Position numbers and translations under genes: made by a program
Shown here: in pieces, positions 1-12,284 of the stretch
Position numbering within the stretch: position 1 is the stretch's first letter
Layout: every line of letters begins with the position of its first letter
Source of the DNA: Thunnus maccoyii
Taxonomy: Eukaryota > Chordata > Actinopteri > Scombriformes > Scombridae
Length of the DNA: 64,000 nucleotides
Assembly (NCBI RefSeq): GCF_910596095.1
Contig: NC_056554.1
Location: 6,804,501-6,868,500, forward strand
Direction: 5' to 3'
Notes under the pieces: generated by a model
Database searches by the model: none
Seen by the model: only the letters and a program-made list of their open reading frames with translations
What the model was told of the DNA's origin: nothing

Positions 1-3000
1 CTTCTTTTCATCTCTGCTGACCACAAATCAGTCCTCAGATATGTCCCTGTTTATCAGCTGACCTGTGAGCAATTCATTGGTTGTATTATCTTTTTTTTCA
101 TGTGCCTGGTATTCTTCCTGTTGCCAAGTTGCCTTGTGTGGTATTTCTTTCTACCGAGTTGCCTGAGCCTCACACCTTCTGTTATCCAATGGGCCTCTCA
201 TCACTTGTGATTTCCACTTCACACTCTTCTCCCCTCTTTTGGCTGTCCTGTCTGGTATTTCCCTGACTTGACAGTCCTGGCTGTAAACCCTGTACTGCTT
301 GAGACTGCAGGTTTAACTTTTCAACTCAACCTTTAACCTGTATTCTGTACTGTGTGGATATGAACACACATTTTATAATGATGTGCACACATTGTTCTTT
401 ACTTTCTTTTAGTTTGTCTTTGGTTTGGTTGATTTATTTACAAATTCATGTCCAACAACTGGCCACATAATCATGATACACAATAAAACAATTGTCTAAC
501 ATAAAGTGATAATCTGATTACTCCAGTGACTGTGTGCTTTAGAAATTTACAGCCATGGGAAGTGAGAGTAAAAACACTTGAGCATTCTTTGAGGCTCAAC
601 ATCTCCCCTTTGCCTTCCTCTTATTTACCTTTTTTATTTCTCCATTTACACCAAAAGAAAGCCTTAAAAAGTATTCTGATCCAACCTTGCTGTTCTGACT
701 GAAACCCACGTATTGTTTTGCATCCAACTAAGCCTTTCGCTTTTGCACCTTGTTTTTTCTCCAGTTGCATCTTAGTCAGCTCCACACAACAGCCTGCTGG
801 TACTGTGAAGAAACACTCTCATTAGTTATGCTAGCTTTCACCCTGATAATCTCTGTAAATGCATTTCATTCTGTTCTCAAAAAACTCACAGTCATGGTTT
901 CATATTGTGGTCATGTGATCAATGCTATGTATATCACTATGTGTGTGTTTTTTTTAATTAAGAGGACATGTCAGTGAAACTGTGTTGATCATGTCACAAT
1001 TATATTTTTATTTTTGTTCAATTTATTACATAAAACATAGCTATGCCTTAATGTTTGCAGAAAATATTGTGTTTTTTTCCCCAAACAACACCAAAATATA
1101 TTATTTATCAAGGGGTGCCAAAACTTTTGCATACGCCTGTATGCAGGAGGCAGGTGCAATGACTGAGAGGTAAAGGAAAGAATAGGGAGGGCCCTTTCAT
1201 TGTGGACCTGGGCAGCAGACTGGCTTATAGAATGTGAATGCAACACAAGGAGATAGGGGGAATTTGAGTTGTTGCAGTACATTGGGAGGTACTGCCAACA
1301 TATGTTAAGCACGTGTGAACACCCATGCAAGTCCAAGGCAGTGAGTGGGGTGCTAGATAAGACCACCTAATGACTTAAGTCCTGAAAGGAGACTTAAACC
1401 CTCACACTGGCAATGATTTGGACAACTAGAGTGGCATGTCTGAGGAATGGCATCCTTGTTCTGAACCTAAACAATGTTCAAAATGACCATAAACATTTAC
1501 ACTAAATTCCAGGATCACTCTGGAGTACTGTGCTACTCTTCTGAGCCATTTGGCTTTTAGTGAGTAAATTAATCTTGTTCACCGTGGGCACTGGAGTCAA
1601 ATGCTCCTAGAGTCTTTTTGAAATTACAGTAGATCTTATCAAAATCTGGATAGTATCCAGCTCGGTGATTTAAGACACATCTTTGCCAATTTCATCTTTG
1701 TAGCATTATTAGGACAAGTTCTCTTTTGCACTCTAGATCAGTTTGCAGGAGAGTGCAATGCAGCTGAGGCCATGAAGCTTAATACTTCTGCATTAAGGGG
1801 ATACAGTGTACATATAGCGGTGTAGCTGATGTGCTCCTCCTCAAAACACAACCACACAGTAAGGCTACAGCCACTACAGAGTTACTGTGATTGGTCTGCT
1901 TAGGCTCATTGTATTTGCTTCTACAAGTTTCTGATGCTGGTGGAGACTGTTGAGAAACAGCAGGAAGCAAACTGAATCAAAACTCAATTATATTCTTCTT
2001 TTTAGAAACACACATTTAGTTAAAGACGTCTTCACTGCAAACCTTCTGCTCCTCATGACACCTGCCCTCGATCACAGTGAATGAAACAACAAATATGTCG
2101 TCTGCACTGAGCAGTAGATAGAATTTAAATTAAATTCAGCAATGAAACTACGTAAACTTTCCCACAGTTGCTCATATTCCAAAAGAAATGAAAGATTGTG
2201 AACACATTCACTGTGAGATCACAATCAACTTACTTGCAAGGGTGAGAAGAATTATCTGACTAACTGATAATTACGTACACTGGCTGCAAAAAAACATGGT
2301 TTAGACCAAGTTGTGGTGAGTAGAGAGCTGATGCATAAACAAAGCACTAGGTTTACCAGTAGATCTTTGTTTTAACCCTCAAGAGCTAGTGTGAGCTAAT
2401 GTAAATCACAAAAGACCAAAAAAGTCTTCTGCTTGAAGTTGGTGACTCACTTTTTGTGATATAATAAAGAATGGACTTCAACAACCCTTAGTGTCCGAAC
2501 ATTTCCCTGTCTGTGCTGAAGGCGCCAACTGAGGAGGACATCAAACAACAAACAAAACATTATCTGATGGGCCATGCCAAGACCAACACTTGCATCATAC
2601 ACTCCAGTGGTACATTAAAGTCAGCACATTGCATATAACAGCACAGTAAAGTACTTGCCTCATAACATAAATGATACAAGGGGTGAAGAAAGGCTTAAAT
2701 ATGATAACTATTACATTAGAAATAAATAAAACTTTTGTAAATAAATATTTTTCAAGGAAGGCACAACTGACAGAATACTATACAACTGAAAATGGATGGC
2801 CAGAAACTTAATTGCTACACCTGGTCTACATTAGAAACTCTGTGAAAGGTATGTCATATAATGAGCCATTACTGTAAGTGGATTCTAGGATCCAAGGATG
2901 CATACTACCCTTTACTGTACACAGTTACAAAAAAAGCCACTGACTATGAGAAGCACACTGTCAATTCTCCTGCTAGATCAAAACATTTCAACTAACCCTA

Positions 3001-4532
3001 AAAACAACAATATTAAAAAAAAACAGAATCAAGCTGTCCTAAACAGAGCCAACACAGATCTTATTTTTTTCTGTTTCTAAACTCACACACATCAAAAGTC
3101 ACACCGCTGTTCAAACCACAACTTACAACATTACACAACAAAGCTTAATAGTATAGACTGTTATCTTGCTCATTTCAACTATTTCATTCAATAATGTTCT
3201 GCTCTACATGAGAATAACATGGGTCTTTGCTGATCTCAGTCACTTTGTGGAGCCATTTACAGAATTTGGATAACACAAAGGCCAGCATATCCTAAGCCCA
3301 GAAAAGATCCTCTTCAAAATGTCATAATTGGTTTAATTATGTTAATTATTTTTGGTCTCGCAGAAATACAGAGCAAGAAGCACTGTCATCCTGATGTCAT
3401 GGACCAGATACTGCGCCATGAAACCTAACAGGTTTCCCATTTGGTCTGTCACATTTCCTCTCACGGGGCTAGATGAGTGTTACTACTGCAGACAGGGAAC
3501 ATAAAGCACATACAGTACATGGCTGCATGGCTGTCCTATTCTTACCCCAATGTCTGTTTATTCTAGTATGCTTGTTGCCTCTGAGATATTTTAGGTTCCA
3601 TTGTAGTTCTTCAACCTCTTTGTGGAAATTCTTCATGAGTTTGTTTTCATGGCTATCAATTTTCGTAGCTCAAAGAAAAACTACCCATTCCTCAGTCATC
3701 ATGTAACATAATTGGTCTAACCGACTCCAATGAGACACACATTTATAAATGGAATTTTTCTCCTCATCTCAAAGATTAAATTAAAACTACAACAACAAAA
3801 AACTACAAAAATAAAGTAAAGCCCCTACATGAAGAATGTTAACTTTAATGTATTCTCAAATTAATGTTCATAACAGTGTAGAAAGACTAAATCATCACCA
3901 TGAAAATATGTTGTTAAGTCTGTTTCTCCTGTGGTCAGATCCAACTTCCACAGAATATGTAAGACTGACTGACCTGTTTTGGTTTAAGAGCTTCCTCAGT
4001 CAAAACAGGAACAGCAGTGTCTCACTGCCCTGGCATACAGCATGGAAGTATTATACTCCATACAAACACAGAGTTCAGATGGTTTGCAGCATGATATTGT
4101 AGTTGAAATGACAAAAATTAAGAGAAACAAAACAAGCTACACTAGTACCATTTAACTGACATGCAGTCTGAGGTGATGAACACTTTTGCCAGAGAAGAAA
4201 ATAACTCTTCCTTACATTAGTTTATTACACCGTCCACTAAAGTCCACTACTTAGTTTACATAAGGGCAGTTTCATCTGTTCTGCTAACATTTTCTCTCTG
4301 TAATCAGCCGTGGTGTATGGGGGAGCTTTTGTGATGGCTATGGCAAAATACTGCTGCAGGGTTCCAGGGTTCAAAGTAATCAAGGAATAAATCCCACATG
4401 TAGGCACTTAAAATGTTGCTATTATAATTCTTATTTCAACTTCGATGATAAAAAGGAAAACAATATGTGCAAGATGTTTTCTTTTTATCAGTGTGTTCCT
4501 GTGGTTTCTGTCTCAATAGGCCCTCTACCTAC
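1..4532. other. Intergenic DNA, no gene recognised
   Basis: I find no exon chain or protein family here on either strand; the open frames are short and have no flanking splice logic. Around 1105-1140 the sequence GGGGTGCCAAAACTTTTGCA resembles terminal sequences common in fish Tc1-like or other DNA transposon relics (from memory, not searched). A reverse-strand AATAAA at 4221-4226, about 310 bases past the ZP3-like stop codon, could be that gene's poly(A) signal, so the right end may be its 3' UTR. Confidence 0.5.
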
Positions 4533-7321
4533 CTAGGGTAAAGCTGGAAAAGACTCTTTAGTGATTGACAGACGGCCTGTCCAATGGTAGTGTGGCAGGG
4601 TGTAAAGTGGCCCAATTGTTGTGTCCTCCTCATGCTTCTTTTCTGTCAAATAAACATACACAACTGGCTTAATGTAACTGCACAGATTATGCATACATCA
4701 TATACACAAGTTGCTACTACGGTCATGCTATTCTTTGCATTCCACACAACTGGTAAACATAACCTCAAAGATTATATGGGATGCATTTATTTGTCAAGGG
4801 CTGAGAAACCTGTTTCTGGGTGAGTTGTCCAGTCCTGCTGGTGTCCAGTGTGACCACTGTTCTCCTCGCCAGTCTGCCCAAAGCAGTCATTAGCATCACA
4901 ACATTCACACAGAGCATTGTCTCCCTCTGTGGAACGCCAACTGAATGACAGAGAAACATCCTAATAACACACCTCATCTGTGATGCACCAGCTCATAAAA
5001 TATGCGTTACATCTGTGGATGTTAGAATCTAAAACTGAAAATTTCATATACAACCAAATCATGATAAACTGACTTACAACTGGAAGCCTAACCTGAATGT
5101 GGGCCTGTGAAAGAAGCAGGCTTTGTCAAAGTGGGTACGTGAGTTTTGTTTCAGAGTGGCCCTAAGGTGGCAACTGATGAAAATCTGGAAGAGAAAAGAC
5201 AAATGAACAGAGTACATCTGATCCAGGATTCATTTCCATAAATATATTTAGGCTTTGATCGATTAGAAATGCTATAACACACAAGATGCAATGGGAAAAG
5301 TAAATAATCACAATAAAAAACACAAATAGCACCCTTTGTGCCACAATGAGGATCATTATCATTCTGAAAGTAATAAACTGGCTACTGTCCAATGAGGTGT
5401 TGTGACCTGTTCCCAAGACTCCTGCTTGAAGTGGAAGGCTTGGACACTAAAGCAGAGTCTGTTATCTTGCTTCCGACGAAGGAATTTAGATGAAGACCCA
5501 GGCAATACACTGTCTATGAGACATCTGTAATGGAAGAGCACACAAGCTGACATGATACCATGAAGTGCATCAAATTTAGACATGATGTTTCCAACCTAGC
5601 CTCCCTCCCAAACTAGTCAGATTAGTGTTGAAAGACGACCAAATTTAGCTGTGAGGATCCATCCAATAGATTTGAATTCTTGGATTGAGCACTAACAACA
5701 AGTAAGTGTTGTTCTGATTAATTATTCTTAGCCAGAAGAAAAGGCCAACCCGTGCTTAGTGATAAACTTGTAACTTGGCAAGGAGAGAGGGTCAGGCCTC
5801 AGCGTAGCGACACAGTAGTCAACATATACAGTGAGAAGAGGGTGCAGCGGGGCCTCCACACTGGCTTCCAGAAACACTGCTTCTCCCTGCTGGTAAACTG
5901 AGGAACTACGCAGCGAGGTACAGTCATCTGCATGAGAACAAAGAAACATTTTCTTTCTGTTCTAATTTAATGTGGATTTCAGATAGATTTAATATTGCCA
6001 TATTACAGATCTTCCATTGATACAGTCTAGATACAATCAGATCCACCTGTCATGGTTCGAAGGGAGAAGTGCAGAAGGCCAAAGACACTGATAGTGGAGA
6101 TCATGGGTAGCCAGGTTGGGGTTAATGGTTCTCCATTCACTGTCTGCTTCCTGTGCTGACACAAAGATAAAGGTGTAGGTCACATTCAATAAGGTTGGAT
6201 GACAGCTAAGTGCAACTCTTGAGTTCTTACAAAATTTGATGCAGCATAAGAAACATGATTCATGGAAAATGTTAACTATTTTGTTGGTGCATAAGAGTTT
6301 TTATCAATAATATGGTATATGCCTTACCTCTTATAATGGCACTCCACAGGTATGACAGAAGCTGCCCCTTTAACTATCACACTGCCTGTAGAGATGGGAA
6401 CCACAGCGGGAAACAGCATCAGCTGGTTGGAGTACACAAGCCACTCACCATAAACCTGGACAGAAGCAATTACTAGGAAATAAGTGATGACAGAAAAATA
6501 CAAAAAAAAAAAAAAAACCCAAAACAAAACAAAGCCTTCACAAAGTCATGACAACCATAATTAATGGCAACTACTGCAGCCATTTTGGTGGTATATCACC
6601 ATAACCCTAATTTAGGTAGCGCCAAGACGTATGTAGGGAATGCTGTGTAACATATTATATGAATTTAAGTAGTCAGTGTTAGTAGCAGTTTGTCTATATA
6701 AGTCTATGGCTAATGGGTATCACACTGTAAAGGTAGGTTAAATGTCCTATGCACTAATAATAGTGTAGTAATTTGGGGTGTTGCACAGTATTGCAGTACA
6801 CTAATAGGATACGACAGGTATATGAATGTAATAATGACTAAACTATGAGAAAAATGTCGCTTTTGTATCTCTCAGCCAATTTGCGCTTCAGTATGACAGA
6901 TTTTTGAATGGAGTGTGTCACTCTCTGTCTAGACAAAGGAAACGTTATTATCTGAATTGTCTGGCTTTTTCACTGCTAACTTCTCATTTCACCACACTGG
7001 CCTTACACTGGACTTGGTCCCACATTCCTGGAGCCCTACACTGATGACCATTTCAGACTCAGACGTCGGCTGTTTTGGCCCACAGGCGTCCTGCTGTGTT
7101 GAATTTGTTCCCAGTCGAAGATACTCAGGTTTGAACGGAATACGTCTCTCGTCGAAAAGCAGACGCTTAATGGTTAGTGTCACTTTGACTTCTCCGCATT
7201 TTATTGTAAGTCCAACGTTTTGCTGAGTTTCTACAGCATTTTCCCGAGCTAAAGAAACACCGCACACACACAGCAAAACAACCAAAACTGAGGCATATGT
7301 ATATTTTCCCGGGGTCGCCAT
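4533..7321 (-). CDS. Zona pellucida ZP3-like egg-coat glycoprotein, 8 exons
   Basis: Exons, 5' to 3' on the minus strand: 7321-7007, 6455-6328, 6150-6047, 5927-5750, 5524-5407, 5184-5093, 4940-4810 and 4642-4533. They total 1,176 bases in continuous phase, giving 391 residues and a stop. The start is the ATG at 7321 (MATPGKY), followed by a signal peptide ending near VSLA. The ZP module follows: a ZP-N half (first Cys at residue 42), a ZP-C half containing PTWLP, FSL, YVDYC, CLIDS, FISCHL and KACFF, then a Cys-rich ECCDANDC segment. ZP3 proteins build the vertebrate egg envelope and are made in oocyte or liver. No membrane segment is seen after the ZP module, which fits secreted fish ZP3 forms. 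The gene is divergent from ufsp1. The subtype (zp3 a to f) cannot be told from sequence alone. Confidence 0.87.
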
Positions 7322-7965
7322 TTTTTTAAAGTAAAACAACAAGCTGGAAATAAATTAATTAGCGTTAATACATTAGAGCCAGGTGTGTTAAGAAGTGTTG
7401 CGTTCGCGTGCCCTGCGTTTAATGCTGCTTTCAAAGTAGACACGTCACAAATCAGACATCCTGTATGGACAGCCAGAAGAGCCTGTAGCATTGCACTAGG
7501 CTGGCGCTTGAAAATAGGAGAATTTTAATAAGAACAATCTCAAAACCATTTTTTCATTATGAATATAATTTGCCGGTGCGTTTTTTCTGTTCTTTATCCT
7601 ACTGCTGTAGCTTTACTCCACTACAAATTACACATAGCTAATATTATATTAGAATTTGCATTTAAAGATGGAATTCTTCCAGTGATATCCCAAGATTAAA
7701 TAACTTGTCGCCCCTTCAAACTACTAAAAAAAACCACACACGACACACTCACACACAAAAAACAAGACGTGGTGTAATGTCAGGAGATGACGAGGAACTC
7801 CTGAATGCATCATCGTCAGTAGGAACAAAGCTATGGCGGAAGTCAAGTACCACGGAGGGACAGTTATTGCAGTTACACCAGAATCCCGTCGATAACATAA
7901 GAGCAGCTAGAAACCTTTTTAACTCACATACATGAGGCGAAATGCGTTAGAGACAATTAGTAAAA
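7322..7965. promoter_or_regulatory. Divergent intergenic region with a ufsp1 leader uORF
   Basis: The ZP3-like gene (minus) and ufsp1 (plus) start 644 bases apart and point away from each other. An upstream open frame runs from the ATG at 7777 (MSGDDEELLNASSS) to the TGA at 7933-7935, 52 codons. It is in the same frame as ufsp1 and ends 30 bases before its ATG, with a second in-frame stop at 7948. It may be a translated leader ORF or chance. No clear TATA box was identified. Confidence 0.4.
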
Positions 7966-8712
7966 ATGGACAAAAACGATCTAACTTCAGGGTCTGAGGA
8001 GGGGATTGACTGGGGAGGAAGTGCAGCTCAAGAAGGGAAGATTATGAAGAAGATGAAAACCTTACCAAAGAATGTGCACACTGGTCTCCCTACCCCACTT
8101 GCAGACCCTGTGAAATTCTCTCTGGTTAAAGGAGACTACCTCTACTTCTACTATGGCTGTGATGGGCAAGATGACAGAGGATGGGGATGTGGCTACCGCA
8201 CTATTCAGACAATGGCCTCCTGGCTGTGTTATAACTTGTCTCCACCTAAGGGCCAACACAGACCCCCACCGAGTCTCCCAGAAACCCAGCAAGCCTTGGT
8301 CTCCATGGGGGACAAGCCAGGCTCATTCTCAGGCTCCAGGGAGTGGATCGGGACATTTGAAGCTTCCCTGGTCCTTGACTATTTCTATGATGTTCCCTGC
8401 AAGTTGGTACACATCAGAGGTGGAGGGGTAGAGCTGGAACAGGTTGCAGTGGAAGAGCTCCATCAGCACTTTCAGAAGCATGGATGTCCAGTCATGATGG
8501 GAGGGGACAGGGACAACTCTTCGAAGGGAATAGTAGGCGTATGCACTGACGACAAGGGGAGCCACTTGTTAATTGTTGACCCTCACTATTATGGAGGTCA
8601 GCTGGAGAAGGAGGAGTTGCAGAGGCGAGGGTGGGTGGCGTGGAAAAGAGTGTCATCCCTGGATCAGTCTTCATTTTATAATCTATGCATGCCTCAGACT
8701 GCCAAAAAATGA
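7966..8712 (+). CDS. ufsp1: UFM1-specific protease 1, single exon
   Basis: Encodes 248 residues of the UFSP cysteine-protease family (peptidase C78), which matures the ubiquitin-like modifier UFM1 by trimming its C-terminus and can remove it from targets. The active-site motif DDRGWGCGYRT places the nucleophile at Cys75; VDPHYYG gives Asp205 and His207; Tyr63 lies 12 residues before the Cys, the same spacing as Tyr41 and Cys53 in mouse UFSP1, and probably forms the oxyanion hole. The N-terminal 45 residues are charged and look disordered. The gene has no intron in the coding region. The ATG at 7966 is the first in frame after two in-frame stops. AATAAA at 8979-8984 is a likely poly(A) signal. 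The protein looks fully active, unlike the short human reference form that lacks the Cys. Confidence 0.95.
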   Translation: MDKNDLTSGSEEGIDWGGSAAQEGKIMKKMKTLPKNVHTGLPTPLADPVKFSLVKGDYLYFYYGCDGQDDRGWGCGYRTIQTMASWLCYNLSPPKGQHRPPPSLPETQQALVSMGDKPGSFSGSREWIGTFEASLVLDYFYDVPCKLVHIRGGGVELEQVAVEELHQHFQKHGCPVMMGGDRDNSSKGIVGVCTDDKGSHLLIVDPHYYGGQLEKEELQRRGWVAWKRVSSLDQSSFYNLCMPQTAKK

Positions 8713-9712
8713 TCATGAAATAAGTAACAGAACTATCTGTTACAGACCTGCAAACTATTTCATTATTTGTGTGGATGAACTCAGGAAAATGTCAGACTTC
8801 CTAATAGATACAATTCAGTATCAGTGTCAACAAGTGTCTTATTAGGAGAAACTGTACAGTACTGTTTGCATTTGTGTTTTACAGGGAGCTGTAGTGCCAT
8901 CATGTGGATGAAATCAATAATGACAAAGTATAGTAGTAAAGTGAAATTTAAATGATTAACATGCCTTCTTTATGGCTCAATAAAAAGCCTGTTGAATCTC
9001 AGATCTCCTGAGATACATTAAATATTCTCCTCAATAGTTTATTGGTCTAAGTTTTGTCTTTATTCATTTATTGTATATAACACCCCTACTGTGAGATGAA
9101 TATGCAAATGAGGCCCCAAGATCAAAAATGTTGAAGTAGGACTTAAGAATGACACAACTGTTTTACTGGGGGATATGTGAGAAATATTAACATTGAATAT
9201 TTATTCAACTAAGGGGTTGCAAGTGTGGAAATTGCCTTCTTTTCCAACAATATGTTTGATCAATTGATTGCATTTTGTGAGCTGACATTAGATTAATTGT
9301 TCAACAGTAAATTAATAAAATGCCCTAAATTCTCTGGCTCCAGCTGCTAAAATGTGATAAGACTCGCTTTTCTTTGTCTTATGTGATGGTAAACTGGATA
9401 TCTTTGAATTGGTTTCCAGCCTTTGGTTTCCAGGTTATTGTGATGGGCACTTTCTTGACCTTTAATAGATGAAACAATTAATTGAGGAAAATAATCTGCA
9501 GATTAACCAATGATGAAAATAATTGTTGCAGTCCTGTTGGACTAAATTAGACAGACTCCATTCAGTTACTCATTTTATTGCTACATACAATATAATTTTG
9601 CATCATATCTCAGTTTCTTTTTGAGCTACAAGAACCCCAAACATTTCTACAGTCAGGTGCTAAAGATATTTTCTAACACATAACTCATAACAGAGATCAC
9701 ATCCACTTTGTC
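8713..9712. other. ufsp1 3' UTR and repeat-bearing spacer
   Basis: Begins as the ufsp1 3' UTR to about 9000 (AATAAA at 8979-8984). It then holds an old interspersed repeat (listed separately) and, on the minus strand, the 3' UTR of the first ENDOD1-like gene, with a reverse-strand AATAAA at 9574-9579. No other gene seen. Confidence 0.6.
9235..9538 (+). repeat. Old interspersed repeat, probably a hAT-type miniature element
   Basis: The stretch contains phrases I know from a very common fish repeat: GATGAAACAATTAATTGAGG, an AATAATCTGCAGATTAA block and an end close to TTGCAGTCCTG. A second, more decayed copy lies at 34790-35037 in gigyf1. Assignment to hAT is from memory of similar fish repeats and was not searched. 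Confidence 0.5.
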
Positions 9713-11090
9713 TCAGTTATCTTGCACACAGTCATTGTAGAAAATCTGGAAGTTCTTGTCCACATCCATCCTCCCCTTGAGGAATTTCTCCAGGTTCTTG
9801 AGGGGAACCTCTACCATGTGGTTGTTGATACGATCATTCATCCCATAAGCTCCAAAAACGGGGAACTTGTAGCGTACGAAATATGGTGCATTTTGGTCGA
9901 ATGCAGTGCAGCAGTAAGCAGACCACATGTACTCTGGTACAGCCACTCGGTCCAGATTGTTGCGACGGATTGTGTGTCCAGTGGTGGTGACCCCAGTGAC
10001 CACGAAGGCCTTGCCACGGCAATAGTTGTTGAGGCGTTTGCGGATGAGGTCCTGGTGTTCCGCCCAGGGACCCATGTTGAACTCCCTGATCTGAGGCACC
10101 ACATTTGTCAAGCTGTAGGTGGAGGCTTTGTCCATAGGGTCAGCCTGATGCTCGTCAGGATTTAGTTGGCCACGTTCGTACTGAACTACATCAGCATAGT
10201 CTTCCAAGACTGCCTGGCTGTCCTCAAAGTTCATATGCATGCTTGTAGATTGGGGGAAGGGTTCCATGTTACTGGTGCTTTTTTCTGAGGCCAACTATAG
10301 AAGGAGAGAGAGAAGAAACCAGCACAATAATGCCGTAAATTCATTTGACAGTTTCATTACTTGTGAAAAGTTTCAGCAGAATATAATTATTTGCTCATCC
10401 TTTGATAAGAGAATTTACTACATTCACAAAAAAACATTTGCAAGTGAAATAATTTGCCTAACTAATGTAATAGAGCATAAAACAAGACTATCTGATTGAA
10501 TAACATTTCATATCCAGTAAAGTAACTTAACTCAAGCTTACTTTGTTCATAGCTACAGTAATATAGTTTTCCCAGTTGTCTAAATTCCTGGGTAGGTGTG
10601 AGTATATAAGATATGTTTTCGTGTTTGCAGACTATATGGATTCCTTTCATAATGATGCAGATAGATGTACATTAGTTTTGTATGTTATACTGTATAACAT
10701 ACTGTAGTTACATCCACAGAGATGGCACACCTACCTACAATGAATTTGGATTAAAAGAACACTTACCTGGGGTTCAAACATCCAAGGGAAGTCCACCTTC
10801 TTCTCCCCATCTGACTTCTTGAATGTATAGGCAGAATAGATGGGGATGTGTTTGTTGGGGTCATACAGAGTGACATAGCGGGGTTTATCCTCGTAGCGCT
10901 GGCAGATCTTCTTAAAGGACCTGCTGAGGTAGCCTCGAGGTGGAGTACCCATGTACAGAGAGTCCTTACAGCGCTCTGCATGGTTGAAGTCCCCCACCAC
11001 TCCCGCCTGGGCCCCTTGTAGCAACACACAGGTCAGCACCATCACGACGGCTGCCAGGGGCAAGGCATACTTCTCAGATGTAGGTATCAT
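9713..11090 (-). CDS. ENDOD1-like secreted nuclease-fold protein, copy A
   Basis: Two exons: 11090-10767 and 10294-9713, joined in phase 0 after EPQ; about 301 residues. The ATG at 11090 starts a signal peptide (MIPTSEKYALPLAAVVMVLT, cleaved near AQA). The family is the DNA/RNA non-specific endonuclease (His-Me finger) fold as found in ENDOD1. Family marks present: CQRY, TLYD, IPIYSAY, LNPDEHQ, SLTNVVPQ, RKRLNNYC, VPEYMWSAYCC. The metal-binding Asn is kept (residue 172), but the catalytic DRGH motif reads ERGQ (148-151), so the general-base His is missing. This predicts a protein without nuclease activity, perhaps a binder or regulator. It is the first of three head-to-tail copies on this strand. 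Reverse AATAAA at 9574-9579. Confidence 0.85.
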
Positions 11091-12284
11091 CCTGACAGCT
11101 CTGTTTCCCACTATATCTAATCTTCTGTATACCTTTAGACCTCTCTACTCCTGCTCGTATGTCTCTTTCTCAACTGTAACACACCTCTGCAAATCCACTA
11201 TTGTCTAACAAGTACAGCCTCTGTCCCAGCTCTATCAAGACTCAACATTATTTCCCTTCCTGCCTCATCTGTAGTTTAAGCAGACTGGTGCCCCATTGTA
11301 AAGTCTTTTCCATATATTCAAAGTGCCACAAGTGTCGTAGGAGTAATTCAAAAGAAGTGAATGTTATCATTCTTTGAAAGCATTTTATAGCTGTGGAATA
11401 CAGAGAACAAAAATGACACTGAGTTCATTATGAATATGGAAGAAGTATAATTTCCCCTTTCTTTAAAGTTCTACACAAATACTTTGAGTAACGATGTTTT
11501 GCATTAAGCCTTGTTTTTGTGTGTTGAGACAGAGGGTTATAGTTTAGGAGTGAGAATGAAAGTAAAAAATGCAGGTCAGGGAGAAACTGAATTTTTAGTG
11601 ATGGCAATCCTTGGATCCTCTAAATCCACACCTCTCTTTTTATTACATGGATACAAAGTAATAAGAGTATAAGTATAGACATCCACACTCTACATCCGGT
11701 ATACATACCAATGAGCTGTTCTTGAGTATGTTATATGTAAGGACCACAGCAGTTTTAACCTATAGTATGAAAGTCTTGGCGATTTTAATTAGATTCTGTT
11801 CACTGCTAGTTACACAGTATGTTGTTTCATTCTGAAAGAAGCTTAGATCTAAATATAAAATGAGAAGTATGAGATCAAGACCCAAAAAAGGCCTTAAAGT
11901 CTTCATATTGTTTCCTGTTTTTATAGTAAGCAAATGCAGTTTTCATAATTTGTTACTTTTGTGAAAGATGTATAATATCACAGAAATGCTCTTGATGCTC
12001 ATGTTAAAATAAAACTTCAAAGACAGTTCAGTCACAGGTTGGAAATGTTTATTACTGCAGATTTGACAAGGCAGGTACATTACTGTTACATTTTCAGTCT
12101 GACTAATGACAAGTTATTCAACTGTTCAAGTAGGAGCACTGGTAACACATTTAGTCTCATAGAGTGTATCATAACAAACAATTATGAACTTTTCTGGGGA
12201 AGACACAATAAAATGTAATGTGATGTGATTCTAAGATACTCGAGGCAAAATGCAAAATAGCTGCCCTATAGCAAAAATATTTTT
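11091..12284. other. Spacer between ENDOD1-like copies A and B
   Basis: No gene seen. The right part, read on the minus strand, is the 3' UTR of copy B, with a reverse AATAAA at 12048-12053. An octamer-like CTGCAAAT at 11187-11194, about 100 bases upstream of copy A, is a weak counterpart of the module upstream of copies B and C. Confidence 0.5.

Noticed and set aside
3836-4102. 88-codon frame left of the ZP3-like gene
   Set aside because: No family, no splice sites in phase, and composition like the surrounding noncoding DNA.
9722-10165. 147-codon plus-strand frame opposite ENDOD1-like copy A
   Set aside because: Antisense shadow of the real exon 9713-10294; no family and no splice context.
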